34,064 nucleotides of DNA from Bacteroidales bacterium (GTDB lineage: Bacteria; Bacteroidota; Bacteroidia; Bacteroidales; JAAYUG01). Below, piece by piece: positions 1-9,151 of the stretch. The notes under the pieces were generated by a model. It saw nothing but the letters and a program-made list of their open reading frames with translations, searched no databases and had not been told where the DNA came from. How positions within the stretch are numbered: the first letter of the stretch is position 1; every line of letters starts with the position of its first letter. Made by a program: the position numbers and the translations under genes. Where the stretch lies: positions 1 to 34,064 of the forward strand of contig JAAYUG010000131.1 of the NCBI GenBank assembly GCA_012517825.1, written 5' to 3'.

Positions 1-323
1 AAAATTTAAAAAATAAAGTATCATCGCTCGTATTACCCTTGACAAATTCGGAGCGTGGGCTATCTTTGCTTAACAGGATGACAATGGAACGTCCTAAACT
101 GTTTTGAAAAATATGTCCAGAAAATAGGGGGTCAAACCATTATTATTCAAAGTATTTTTCTTGTTATTTTATTGACTAACAGATAATTAATTGTACAAAA
201 ACTTTTACCAGAATTTTCAATTAGAACAAAACACTTACTATTAAGAAAATGGATTTAAACATTTTGAAAGGGGATATTTTGTGAATGGGGTTAATAAAAT
301 TATGGATGTATTAGTCAGACCAA
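1..323. other. AT-rich leader region without a gene
   Basis: No reading frame of convincing length or composition is visible before the GH95 gene. The only structure I can support is a promoter-like pair at 38-68, listed separately. The rest is A/T-rich and would be a roughly 250-nt leader if that promoter serves the GH95 gene. Confidence 0.5.
38..68 (+). promoter_or_regulatory. Bacteroidota-type promoter candidate, possibly for the GH95 gene
   Basis: CTTG at 38-41 is followed, after 19 bases, by TATCTTTG at 61-68, an exact match to the TAnnTTTG -7 consensus. It would start transcription near 74 and leave a leader of about 250 nt before the GH95 start codon, which is long, so the assignment to that gene is uncertain. 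Confidence 0.45.
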
Positions 324-2798
324 ATGAGCATCTACAAAATATTTATTTCTATGTATCTGAAAACTCTGAATAAACTGATCCTGCTGGGGTTCCTTTGTTT
401 TTCCTGTGCTGGTAAAGAAAAAACGCCGGATAATAACAATCGATTGTGGTACAGATATCCAGCAAAATATTGGAATAGCCAGGCCCTGCATCTTGGCAAC
501 GGATATTTTGGTGCTTCTTTTTTTGGAGGAGTTGAAGAAGAGGTTTTTGCCATATCGGAAAAGAGTTTTTGGACAGGCGGACCTGCCAATGGAAATTGGA
601 CCAAAGCTGGTGTTAATCCGAAAGCAAAAGAATCCCTTCCGCTAATTAGGGCAAAAATCCTTAACGGAGAAACTCTCATAGCTGATAGTTTGGTATCGAA
701 CAATTTTTTTGGTTCATCGGAACTTTTCGGTTATTTTACATCGGTTGGCAATTTATCTGTTAAATTTCTGAATCATGAAGCCCGGACAGATTATTATATA
801 AGAACCCTGGATCTTGAACATTCCCTGGGCACGGTTGAATATGAAATGAACCAGACCAGATACAAAAGAGAGTATTTCTGTTCTTATCCTGATCGTGTTC
901 TTGCCATGCGATTCTCTGCGAATAGTCCCGGAAAGATCTCATTTAATCTAAAAATTGATATTCTGCAGGATTCTTCCAGCATTGAAATTTCAGAGAATAC
1001 CTATCAGGTAAAAGGGTTTATCAACGACAATCATCGCCCATTCAATGTACTGGTATATATGAGGAACCATGGAGGGAAAGTGGGGAAAGACGGGAATTTT
1101 ATGACGGTAAGAAGTTCAGATACAGTTGAGATTTACCTGACTGTTGCAACAGATTATGAGATGAAATATCCCGAATACACAGGCGCTCAACCAGAGAAAG
1201 CAACTACAGATATTATTCATAATGTTATGAAAAATGAATATGGATATCTGAAAAAACGACATATATCTGATTACAGGGCATTATACGACCGGGTTAAATT
1301 TACAGTAGAAGGCAATCATGAAATGGAAAAACTTCCGACAAACGAGCGCTTTCAAAGACTTAAAGCCGGTGCCTCCGATCCGGGCTATAAAGTCCTTGCA
1401 TTCAATCTTGGCCGATACATGATTATCAGCTCATCGCGTCCTAATACCCTGCCTGCCAATCTCCAGGGTGTCTGGAATGTCTTTCGTGTTGCTCCCTGGG
1501 CGGGTAATTATCAGAGCAACATAAACCTCCAGGAAATCTATTGGTCATGTGGCCCGACAGATTTGGCAGAATGTCAGCAAGCATATATCAATTGGATTGA
1601 GAACCTTTCCATCTCAGGAAGAGAAGTGGCAAGGCGGATCTATGGCACCAAAGGCTGGGTCAGTCATACCACCGGAAATATCTGGGGACACGCTGCACCC
1701 ATCGGAAGTCATCCCTGGGGTATGTTCCCAATGGGAGCGGCATGGCATTGTCAGGCTGTATGGGATCAGTTTGCCTTCACCCAGGATACCCAATATCTTC
1801 GAAAGCAAGCTTATCCGCTGTTGAAGGATGCATCTGTATTTTGGCTTGAAAATCTTATCCGGTGGAACGGCTACCTAATAACAGCACCGTCAGTTTCAGC
1901 CGAGCATGGCGCACTGATGACAGAAAACGGGCTGAATCCTGCCTTTCACGATTCCATCAGTAACAACTATTATTATTGCCTTCCGGGAATATACCAGGAT
2001 ATTGAAATGATATGGGATTTGTTTACCAACACGGCATGCGCAGCAAAAATAATTGGCGAAAACACTTTTGCTGATACTCTTTTGAAAACCAGACAAAATC
2101 TTTTGCCATTAAAAATCGGAAAGCATGGCCAGCTTCAGGAATGGTATGAAGACATCGATCATCCGGAATGCCATCACAGGCACATAGCTCATTTATATGC
2201 AGTTTGCCCCGGACACCAGATCAATCCCATAAAAACTCCGGAGCTGGCAAATGCAGCAAAAAAATCATTAAACATGAGGGGAGATGGACGTTTTCCGATG
2301 CAGGAACTGGCATCAGGCGGTAATTGGGCCAGGGCACACCGGATGTGGTGCTGGACGAGGTTAATGGACGGGAATCGTGCTAACAAAATCATGACGGAAA
2401 TGCTTACCGAGCAAGGTTTTGAAAACGGTCTTACCTTTCAGCATGCCGACTATCATTGGGAACGTAAAGACCTTTATAAAGAGGGCGAATTGTATTGTCA
2501 TTTTCAGTTAGATGGTTCTGCTTCTCTTCCGGGATGCATTGCTGAAATGCTTGTTCAGTCGCATATGGATGAAATCCATCTTTTACCAGCATTGCCTGAT
2601 GAATTTAAAACAGGAAAAATAACAGGCCTGAAAGCAAGAGGCGGTTATAGAATTAATATGGAATGGAAAAAGGGGGAGCTAATTCGGGCGGAAATATTGG
2701 CAAAAAAGGAGAGTCCGGTTCCTTTGATCCGTTTGAAAGACAGATTAATCCATCTCAACGATTCCAAAATAATAAAATTCAAAAGAATTGATGATTAA
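324..2798 (+). CDS. Glycoside hydrolase family 95-like lipoprotein (alpha-L-fucosidase or alpha-L-galactosidase type)
   Basis: This 824-residue protein has the layout of GH95 inverting glycosidases: an N-terminal beta-sandwich opening with LWYRYPAKYWNSQALHLGNG near residue 40, then a helical barrel. Visible motifs include NLQGVWN, an N-x-N pair at Asn399/Asn401, HRHIAHLY, GGNWARAHRMW and FQLDG. By family alignment the likely acid is Glu527 (SVSAEHG) and the residue helping to activate water is Asp730. A hydrophobic N-terminus ends in a lipobox-like LCFSC, with Cys28 the likely lipidated residue, so it should sit on an outer membrane. ATG at 324 keeps the signal peptide; ATG at 351 would also do. 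The motifs around Glu527 and Asp730 differ from the usual SPEN and DGNFG forms, so substrate specificity is uncertain. No SusC/SusD pair or fucose-catabolism gene is adjacent. Confidence 0.85.
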   Translation: MSIYKIFISMYLKTLNKLILLGFLCFSCAGKEKTPDNNNRLWYRYPAKYWNSQALHLGNGYFGASFFGGVEEEVFAISEKSFWTGGPANGNWTKAGVNPKAKESLPLIRAKILNGETLIADSLVSNNFFGSSELFGYFTSVGNLSVKFLNHEARTDYYIRTLDLEHSLGTVEYEMNQTRYKREYFCSYPDRVLAMRFSANSPGKISFNLKIDILQDSSSIEISENTYQVKGFINDNHRPFNVLVYMRNHGGKVGKDGNFMTVRSSDTVEIYLTVATDYEMKYPEYTGAQPEKATTDIIHNVMKNEYGYLKKRHISDYRALYDRVKFTVEGNHEMEKLPTNERFQRLKAGASDPGYKVLAFNLGRYMIISSSRPNTLPANLQGVWNVFRVAPWAGNYQSNINLQEIYWSCGPTDLAECQQAYINWIENLSISGREVARRIYGTKGWVSHTTGNIWGHAAPIGSHPWGMFPMGAAWHCQAVWDQFAFTQDTQYLRKQAYPLLKDASVFWLENLIRWNGYLITAPSVSAEHGALMTENGLNPAFHDSISNNYYYCLPGIYQDIEMIWDLFTNTACAAKIIGENTFADTLLKTRQNLLPLKIGKHGQLQEWYEDIDHPECHHRHIAHLYAVCPGHQINPIKTPELANAAKKSLNMRGDGRFPMQELASGGNWARAHRMWCWTRLMDGNRANKIMTEMLTEQGFENGLTFQHADYHWERKDLYKEGELYCHFQLDGSASLPGCIAEMLVQSHMDEIHLLPALPDEFKTGKITGLKARGGYRINMEWKKGELIRAEILAKKESPVPLIRLKDRLIHLNDSKIIKFKRIDD

Positions 2799-2932
2799 GC
2801 GCAAACATTGCGTTAGAAAAATCAAATGCAATCCGATAAGGAAGAATCAACCCCTCATGGCGCATGAAAACAATCGTCATGTGCCTAAAGGGCCGCTTTC
2901 ACTCCGTTTCAGCGGGGTTAAGTCGGATGCCT

Positions 2933-2995
2933 GCGCTAAATGCTAACACATTATGCATTAGTTCGCTTTGCTCCCAATACATAATCCGGTTTAAT
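2933..2995 (+). repeat. 63-bp dispersed repeat, copy A
   Basis: This segment aligns without gaps to 31512-31574, with 50 of 63 positions identical by hand count. Shared blocks include AACACA, TGCATTAG and ATACATAAT. It begins 135 bases after the GH95 stop codon; the other copy begins 14 bases after the GH29 stop codon, in the same orientation relative to the gene. Origin is unknown: it may be a decayed mobile-element fragment or a dispersed intergenic repeat. Confidence 0.7.
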
Positions 2996-3043
2996 ATTAT
3001 AACGTCTTGACTCATATTTTGAAATGTTATAAAATTATGATCG

Positions 3044-3120
3044 AATCCCCGAAGGTATGGAATTATTATAGAAAATGCTTTCAGGTGAATCAATCAGAAC
3101 CCCGAAGGGGTGGATTATGA
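3044..3120 (+). repeat. Pair of CCCCGAAGG-type repeats
   Basis: Two units starting 54 bases apart: AATCCCCGAAGG followed by TATGGAATTATTA (from 3044), and AACCCCGAAGGGGTGGATTA (from 3098). The second contains the palindrome CCCCGAAGGGG. Units with the same core occur in the other orientation at 16347-16420. Similar elements are common between genes in Bacteroidota; their function is not established. Confidence 0.6.
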
Positions 3121-3303
3121 AACCCACATGTTATACAAACGCAAACGCAACGGAAATAAAATCTGCAATAGGCAGGTTTCTTCATACCATTGAAAATCAA
3201 TTTTATTATGATGAAACACCCATGTAATGAAAACTCAAACACTTATGAACAAAATTCACATCATAGGTGTTCCATTCGACCTCTTAAAATCAATTTTGTT
3301 TGG

Positions 3304-3834
3304 ATGAAAAACAACAGAATGCTGGTTGTTTTTCTCTTTTTATCTGCATTAACATTAAGATGTGGACATGAAACAATAACGTGGAAAAAACAATTAAAAA
3401 ATAATATTACTGAACAGAAGATTAACAGAGAGAAGCTCGAATTGCGTTTTTCAGAAAAAACAACAAGTAATCTTTGCCTGGTTGCAAATTATCTGAAGAG
3501 TCAAAATTTTTCAGGCGACTTTTATTTATATGACAGGAAAATAAAATGGTGTTTCGGGGTTGATTCTGTAAAAATACCAGTTGGAATCATTGATATACTA
3601 ATGGAAGAAGACGTTGAATATGTTGCTTGTGCTCAAGGGGTATTCGAATTTGGCTTTAATTTTGGTAACTTTGATAAAGGAACGGGAGAAAAAAGTTTGC
3701 TATTAAGCAGCGAACCGAATAATCCTTTAATTACTTCAGGCAATGTTCGCGCTGAATATATAAAACTTCCGAATGATAATTGTTTGAATCTCAATTGGTA
3801 TTTGGAAATTTTTTGTGCTGATCCAGCCAGGTAA
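3304..3834 (+). CDS. Hypothetical small lipoprotein-like protein
   Basis: I do not recognise this 176-residue protein. Starting at ATG 3304 gives a basic start (MKNNR), a hydrophobic stretch and then LTLRCGHE, so Cys20 could be a lipidation site, although Arg at -1 is poor for a lipobox. The remainder is mixed polar and beta-rich, with Cys residues at several places and no catalytic motif I know. The open frame extends upstream to TTG at 3190, but the added residues lack protein-like character and would bury the signal peptide, so I chose 3304. The gene is clearly AT-rich compared with trmD. It converges on trmD with only 15 bases between the stop codons. Confidence 0.55.
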   Translation: MKNNRMLVVFLFLSALTLRCGHETITWKKQLKNNITEQKINREKLELRFSEKTTSNLCLVANYLKSQNFSGDFYLYDRKIKWCFGVDSVKIPVGIIDILMEEDVEYVACAQGVFEFGFNFGNFDKGTGEKSLLLSSEPNNPLITSGNVRAEYIKLPNDNCLNLNWYLEIFCADPAR

Positions 3835-3849
3835 GAGGTATGCCCGATG

Positions 3850-4563
3850 CTACCTCTCTGAATCTTTCTTTGTTTCCGGCACATCATGATGGGACAGTAA
3901 GCCGGGCCTCAGTTTTCGGGTTCGCTCCAGCGCCTGTTCCATCTTCCATTGCTCAATCTGCTTATCATTTCCGCTCAGCAAAATATCCGGCACTTTCCAG
4001 CCCATGTAATCGGCCGGGCGGGTATAAACCGGAGGAGCAAGAAGGTTATCCTGAAACGAATCCGTGAGAGCCGAAGTTTCATCGGAAATAGCCCCGGGAA
4101 TGAGCCGCACTAGTGCATCAACAATCACTGCCGCGGGCAGTTCACCCCCGCTGAGCACATAATCTCCTATGGATATTTCCATGGTTATGAGATGGTCGCG
4201 AACCCTCTGATCAACCCCTTTGTAATGCCCGCAAAGGATGATCAGGTTCTGACACATGGAAAGGCGGTTGGCCAGCGGCTGACTGAACGGAACCCCGTCG
4301 GGGGTTGTATAAATGACTTCATCGTACTGGCGTTCCGACTTCAGAAACTCAATAGCCCTGTGAATAGGCTCCACCATCATCACCATTCCCCCTCCCCCGC
4401 TGAACGGATAATCATCAACCCGCTTGTGTTTGTCGGTAGCAAAATCACGGATATTGTGCAGGTGGATCTCAACCAACCCCTTCTCCCTCGCCCGCTTAAT
4501 TATGGACTCATCAAACGGACCCCGGAACATGGAAGGAAATATGGTCAGAATATCGATACGCAT
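3850..4563 (-). CDS. trmD: tRNA (guanine-37-N1)-methyltransferase TrmD
   Basis: TrmD uses S-adenosylmethionine to methylate N1 of G37 next to the anticodon, which prevents +1 frameshifting. The 237-residue protein starts [13 protein letters not shown], as the family does. It carries the trefoil-knot motifs [10 protein letters not shown] and [14 protein letters not shown] followed by the conserved hydrophobic helix. [13 protein letters not shown] is the usual N-terminal glycine-rich loop. The frame is open 21 codons further upstream, but ATG at 4563 matches family length and lies just downstream of a TACCTTTG element (4576-4583), so transcripts would have a leader of only a few bases. It is not next to rpsP, rimM or rplS, which accompany trmD in many bacteria. 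Confidence 0.96.
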   Translation of the reverse strand: MRIDILTIFPSMFRGPFDESIIKRAREKGLVEIHLHNIRDFATDKHKRVDDYPFSGGGGMVMMVEPIHRAIEFLKSERQYDEVIYTTPDGVPFSQPLANRLSMCQNLIILCGHYKGVDQRVRDHLITMEISIGDYVLSGGELPAAVIVDALVRLIPGAISDETSALTDSFQDNLLAPPVYTRPADYMGWKVPDILLSGNDKQIEQWKMEQALERTRKLRPGLLSHHDVPETKKDSER

Positions 4564-4575
4564 ACCACTTTTTCG

Positions 4576-4583
4576 CAAAGGTA
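4576..4583 (-). promoter_or_regulatory. -7 element upstream of trmD
   Basis: Read on the minus strand this is TACCTTTG, an exact TAnnTTTG match. It lies 12 bases before the trmD ATG at 4563, which supports that start and predicts a near-leaderless mRNA. No clear TTTG -33 box is seen at 19-21 bases. Confidence 0.55.
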
Positions 4584-4771
4584 TTGAAATGAACCCAAAC
4601 ATTGCATCAGAAAAAATTAATGTCATTTTGTCATTATCTTTTTAGTTCTTACTGTCATTTTGTCTTTTCGGTAAGCCATTTTACTGTCCTGATGGCATAA
4701 AAATCAGCCGGAATGAAATTTGAAAATCCTGTTCCGGAAAATCAATGTTAAACCTTTAAAAAATTACAACT

Positions 4772-5218
4772 ATGACCATCGTTCGTTTCCGTCCCGATAG
4801 CAACAATGCCATCAGGAATGATTTCCGCAGTCTGTCGGATATGATTGATTCGTTTTTCAGCAGTCCGTTTTTGCCTGAATTCAATCCGGGTTACCGGCCT
4901 CTGGTGAATGTACTGGAAACCGACTCGGAATACCAGCTGGAACTCAGTGTACCGGGCTTTGACAAGAAAGACATTTCCTTGTCGGTTGAAGATCAGGTAC
5001 TTGTTATTAAAGGCCAGCACAAAGAAGAAAAAACAGAAGATTCGGTTTACCACCGGAGAGAGTTTTCTGCAGGTGAATTTTCTCGCTTCTTTGAACTGAG
5101 CGATGACATTGACACCGAAAAGATCAAAGCCACTCATGAAAACGGCGTTCTGAGGATACGGCTTCCCAAAAAGCCGGAAGCAGTGAAAAAGGCTCCGAGG
5201 GAAATCCATATCAACTAA
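4772..5218 (+). CDS. Small heat-shock protein, Hsp20/alpha-crystallin family
   Basis: A 148-residue ATP-independent chaperone of the alpha-crystallin class, which binds unfolding proteins and keeps them refoldable. The N-terminal arm (to about residue 40) contains the aromatic segment MIDSFFSSPFLPEF. The alpha-crystallin domain follows, opening PLVNVLETDSEYQLELSVPG and closing with the family signature ENGVLRIRLPK. A short basic C-terminal tail follows. Length is typical. It stands alone between the trmD promoter region and a strong terminator at 5256-5299. I see no CIRCE-like inverted repeat upstream, so heat control cannot be deduced. Confidence 0.93.
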   Translation: MTIVRFRPDSNNAIRNDFRSLSDMIDSFFSSPFLPEFNPGYRPLVNVLETDSEYQLELSVPGFDKKDISLSVEDQVLVIKGQHKEEKTEDSVYHRREFSAGEFSRFFELSDDIDTEKIKATHENGVLRIRLPKKPEAVKKAPREIHIN

Positions 5219-5255
5219 GATTCCGAAGAGTAGAGTATTCCGGAAAACCTTTGGC

Positions 5256-5299
5256 AGGCAGGGAAAAAAACGGCAGTTCTTTCCCTGCCTCTTTTTTTT
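5256..5299 (+). terminator. Rho-independent terminator after the hsp20 gene
   Basis: AGGCAGGGAAA (5256-5266) pairs with TTTCCCTGCCT (5280-5290) across a 13-base loop and is followed by C and eight T residues. It starts 38 bases after the Hsp20 stop codon. Confidence 0.8.
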
Positions 5300-5331
5300 G
5301 CGTAAATTTGCCGCTTAATTGACGAAAATTC

Positions 5332-5361
5332 TTTGAGTATTAAAGCTCAAATGTATATTTT
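5332..5361 (+). promoter_or_regulatory. Promoter candidate for the DUF349-pyrG-yidC group
   Basis: TTTG at 5332-5335, 18 bases, then TATATTTT at 5354-5361 (seven of eight bases of TAnnTTTG). The start codon at 5388 follows 26 bases later. A second exact TAAATTTG lies at 5303-5310, just behind the upstream terminator, so there may be two start sites. Confidence 0.5.
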
Positions 5362-5387
5362 CGCAACGGAATTTGTGGAGCACATTT

Positions 5388-7409
5388 ATGGATGAAGCAA
5401 AACTGAATGACGATCCTCGTCAGGAGCATGCGACGAAGCCTGAGGGGCCGGTTATGAATCCTGATGATACGGCAGATCCGGTTTCTACCGAATCCGGGAC
5501 TGACTCTGTTTCCCCGGCGGCCGGGAACGAAGAGCTTACAGCCGTTATTGCGGAAGATCACGCTGATGGCATGGAGGAGATTATAACGGATGAGGTTCTG
5601 CTGACGGAGCAGGAAGGCATATTGCCTGAACATGCCGACGAATTTGAAGGCGTGCACGAAGATCTGGCGAAGGCTGCCGAAGCGGCCGATTATTCCCGGC
5701 TTGACAGGGCAGAACTTCTGCAGGCTTTGAAAAATCTGATCGCCAATACGCCCATTCATCAGATCGGAGATGAAGCGGATCTGATCAAGATAAACTTTTA
5801 CAAAAAATACAAGATTGAAAATGAACGCCGCCGGAAGAAGTTCATCGAAGAAGGCGGCAGAATGGAAGACTTCCATCCCGAAGAAGACCCGCTGGAAACG
5901 GAATTCAAGGAGGTTTTCCATCAGTACCGCGAATTGCGGGCTGACTACAACCGGAAACAGGAGGAAGAAAAGCAGGAAAACCTGAAAGCCAAGTACCAGA
6001 TCATTGAAGAAATAAAAGAACTGGTTAACCGCAGTGAGTCAATCAATGCCACCTTTCAGGAATTCAGGGAACTTCAGAAGCGCTGGCGGAGTATAGGTCC
6101 CGTACCCCAGCAGAACGTCAAGGACCTGTGGGAAACTTACAACCACCATGTTGAAGTTTTCTATGACTACATTAAGCTGAACAAGGAACTGCGCGATCTG
6201 GACTTCAAGAAAAACCTGGAAACAAAGATCAGCTTATGTGAGCGTGCCGAAGAACTGCTTCTCGAGCCGGATGTGCCAAAGGCGTTCAGAATACTTCAGG
6301 AACTGCATGAGGAGTGGCGCGACACGGGTCCGGTGCCGCACGAAATGCGCGAAGAAATCTGGAACCGCTTTAAGGAAATTACTTCCAAGATTAACAAGCG
6401 GCATCATGAATATTATGAAAGCCTGAAATCCCAGCAGGTTAAGAATCTGGAACAAAAGACCGCCCTCTGTGAAAAGGCTGAAGAAATAGCCGCATCGGGT
6501 ATCAGCACCATGAAAGAATGGGAAAAGCGTTACCGCGAGATACTCGAACTTCAGCAGGTATGGAAAACGATAGGCTTTGCCCCGCGGAAGGAAAATCAGA
6601 AGATTTACCAGCGTTTTCGTGCTGCCTGCGATGATTTCTTCCGCCGTCGGCGTGAATTCTTCCAGAAAATGAAGGAAGAACAGCACAACAACCTGCAGTT
6701 GAAAACCGAACTCTGCCTGCAGGCTGAAGCCCTCAAAGACAGTACCGAGTGGAAAAAGACAACGGAAGACCTGATCAACATCCAGAAACGCTGGAAGGAA
6801 ATCGGGCCGGTTCCGCGGAGATATTCCGATGCCATCTGGAAACGTTTCCGCGCTGCCTGCGATGAATTTTTCAACCGGAAAGCGGCATATTACGCAGGAA
6901 TTGACAGCCAGTACGAAGAAAACCTGAAGAAAAAACTCGAGCTGATTGAAGAAATCGAGAAATACCAGCCTGTGGAAAGCGTGGAGGAAAACTTCCGCAA
7001 CCTGAAAGAATTCCAGAGGCGCTGGACTGAAATAGGTTTTGTTCCTCTGAAAGACAAGGAACAGGTTCAGCAGAGGTATAAGGAAGCCATCACCCGTCAT
7101 TTTGAAGGGCTGAAGATGGATGATGAAAGAAAGAATCTCCTGCGTTTCCGGAACCGCCTCGATGCGCTTCAGCAGAAGCCAAGAGGAAACCAGAAGATTA
7201 AGGCCGAACGCGAGCGCCTGATTGGAAAACTTAAACAGCTGGAAAACGAAATTTCGCTCTGGGAAAACAACATAGGCTTCTTCATCAAGTCAAAAAATGC
7301 CGAGTCAATGATCAGTGAAGTGCAGAAAAAGATTGATGATGCAAAGGCACGGATTACCGAGCTCGAGGAAAAAATCCGCATCATCGACATGCACATTTCT
7401 GAATCGTGA
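5388..7409 (+). CDS. DUF349 repeat protein
   Basis: This 673-residue protein has a very acidic N-terminal region (about residues 1-110). It then has five DUF349 repeats that can be counted from W-x-x-x-G-(P/F)-x-P motifs at Trp233, Trp310, Trp392, Trp469 and Trp546. Their spacings are 77, 82, 77 and 77 residues. The repeats are charged and helical, and the last 80 residues (AESMISEVQKKIDDAKARI and around) look like a coiled coil. There is no signal peptide, so it should be cytoplasmic. DUF349 proteins are widespread in Bacteroidota, but a molecular role is not established to my knowledge. ATG at 5388 is preferred to the in-frame TTG at 5373. It lies 41 bases ahead of pyrG and is probably co-transcribed with it. 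Confidence 0.85.
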   Translation: MDEAKLNDDPRQEHATKPEGPVMNPDDTADPVSTESGTDSVSPAAGNEELTAVIAEDHADGMEEIITDEVLLTEQEGILPEHADEFEGVHEDLAKAAEAADYSRLDRAELLQALKNLIANTPIHQIGDEADLIKINFYKKYKIENERRRKKFIEEGGRMEDFHPEEDPLETEFKEVFHQYRELRADYNRKQEEEKQENLKAKYQIIEEIKELVNRSESINATFQEFRELQKRWRSIGPVPQQNVKDLWETYNHHVEVFYDYIKLNKELRDLDFKKNLETKISLCERAEELLLEPDVPKAFRILQELHEEWRDTGPVPHEMREEIWNRFKEITSKINKRHHEYYESLKSQQVKNLEQKTALCEKAEEIAASGISTMKEWEKRYREILELQQVWKTIGFAPRKENQKIYQRFRAACDDFFRRRREFFQKMKEEQHNNLQLKTELCLQAEALKDSTEWKKTTEDLINIQKRWKEIGPVPRRYSDAIWKRFRAACDEFFNRKAAYYAGIDSQYEENLKKKLELIEEIEKYQPVESVEENFRNLKEFQRRWTEIGFVPLKDKEQVQQRYKEAITRHFEGLKMDDERKNLLRFRNRLDALQQKPRGNQKIKAERERLIGKLKQLENEISLWENNIGFFIKSKNAESMISEVQKKIDDAKARITELEEKIRIIDMHISES

Positions 7410-7426
7410 CAACCGGTTACCGCTGA

Positions 7427-9109
<1,683 letters not shown>

Positions 9110-9151
9110 CAAAATGAGTTGAAGTAAAATAAACCACGGGAAACATTCAGC

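Larger units (their letters stand above)
2799..3303. other. 505-base spacer with dispersed repeats, no convincing gene
   Basis: The spacer between the GH95 gene and the small lipoprotein-like gene holds one copy of the 63-bp repeat also seen after the GH29 gene, and two copies of a CCCCGAAGG-type repeat. A 26-base imperfect direct repeat lies at about 3192-3217 and 3287-3312. An open frame runs through the last 114 bases from TTG at 3190 into the gene downstream, but I consider it non-coding there. Confidence 0.5.

Noticed and set aside
3044-3120. Short spaced repeats that could suggest a CRISPR array, here and at 16319-16420.
   Set aside because: There are only two or three degenerate units per site, the spacing does not form a repeat-spacer series, and no cas gene is present.
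3245-3307. A 20-codon frame beginning MNKIHIIGVPFDL, arginase-like at its start, whose stop overlaps the ATG at 3304.
   Set aside because: Only about a dozen residues resemble the family start and the frame ends at once. It could be a trace of a lost gene or a leader peptide, but chance cannot be excluded.
6234-7100. A 288-codon open frame on the minus strand inside the DUF349 gene.
   Set aside because: It mirrors the repeated codons of the real gene, has repetitive Phe/Leu-rich content and no recognisable domain.
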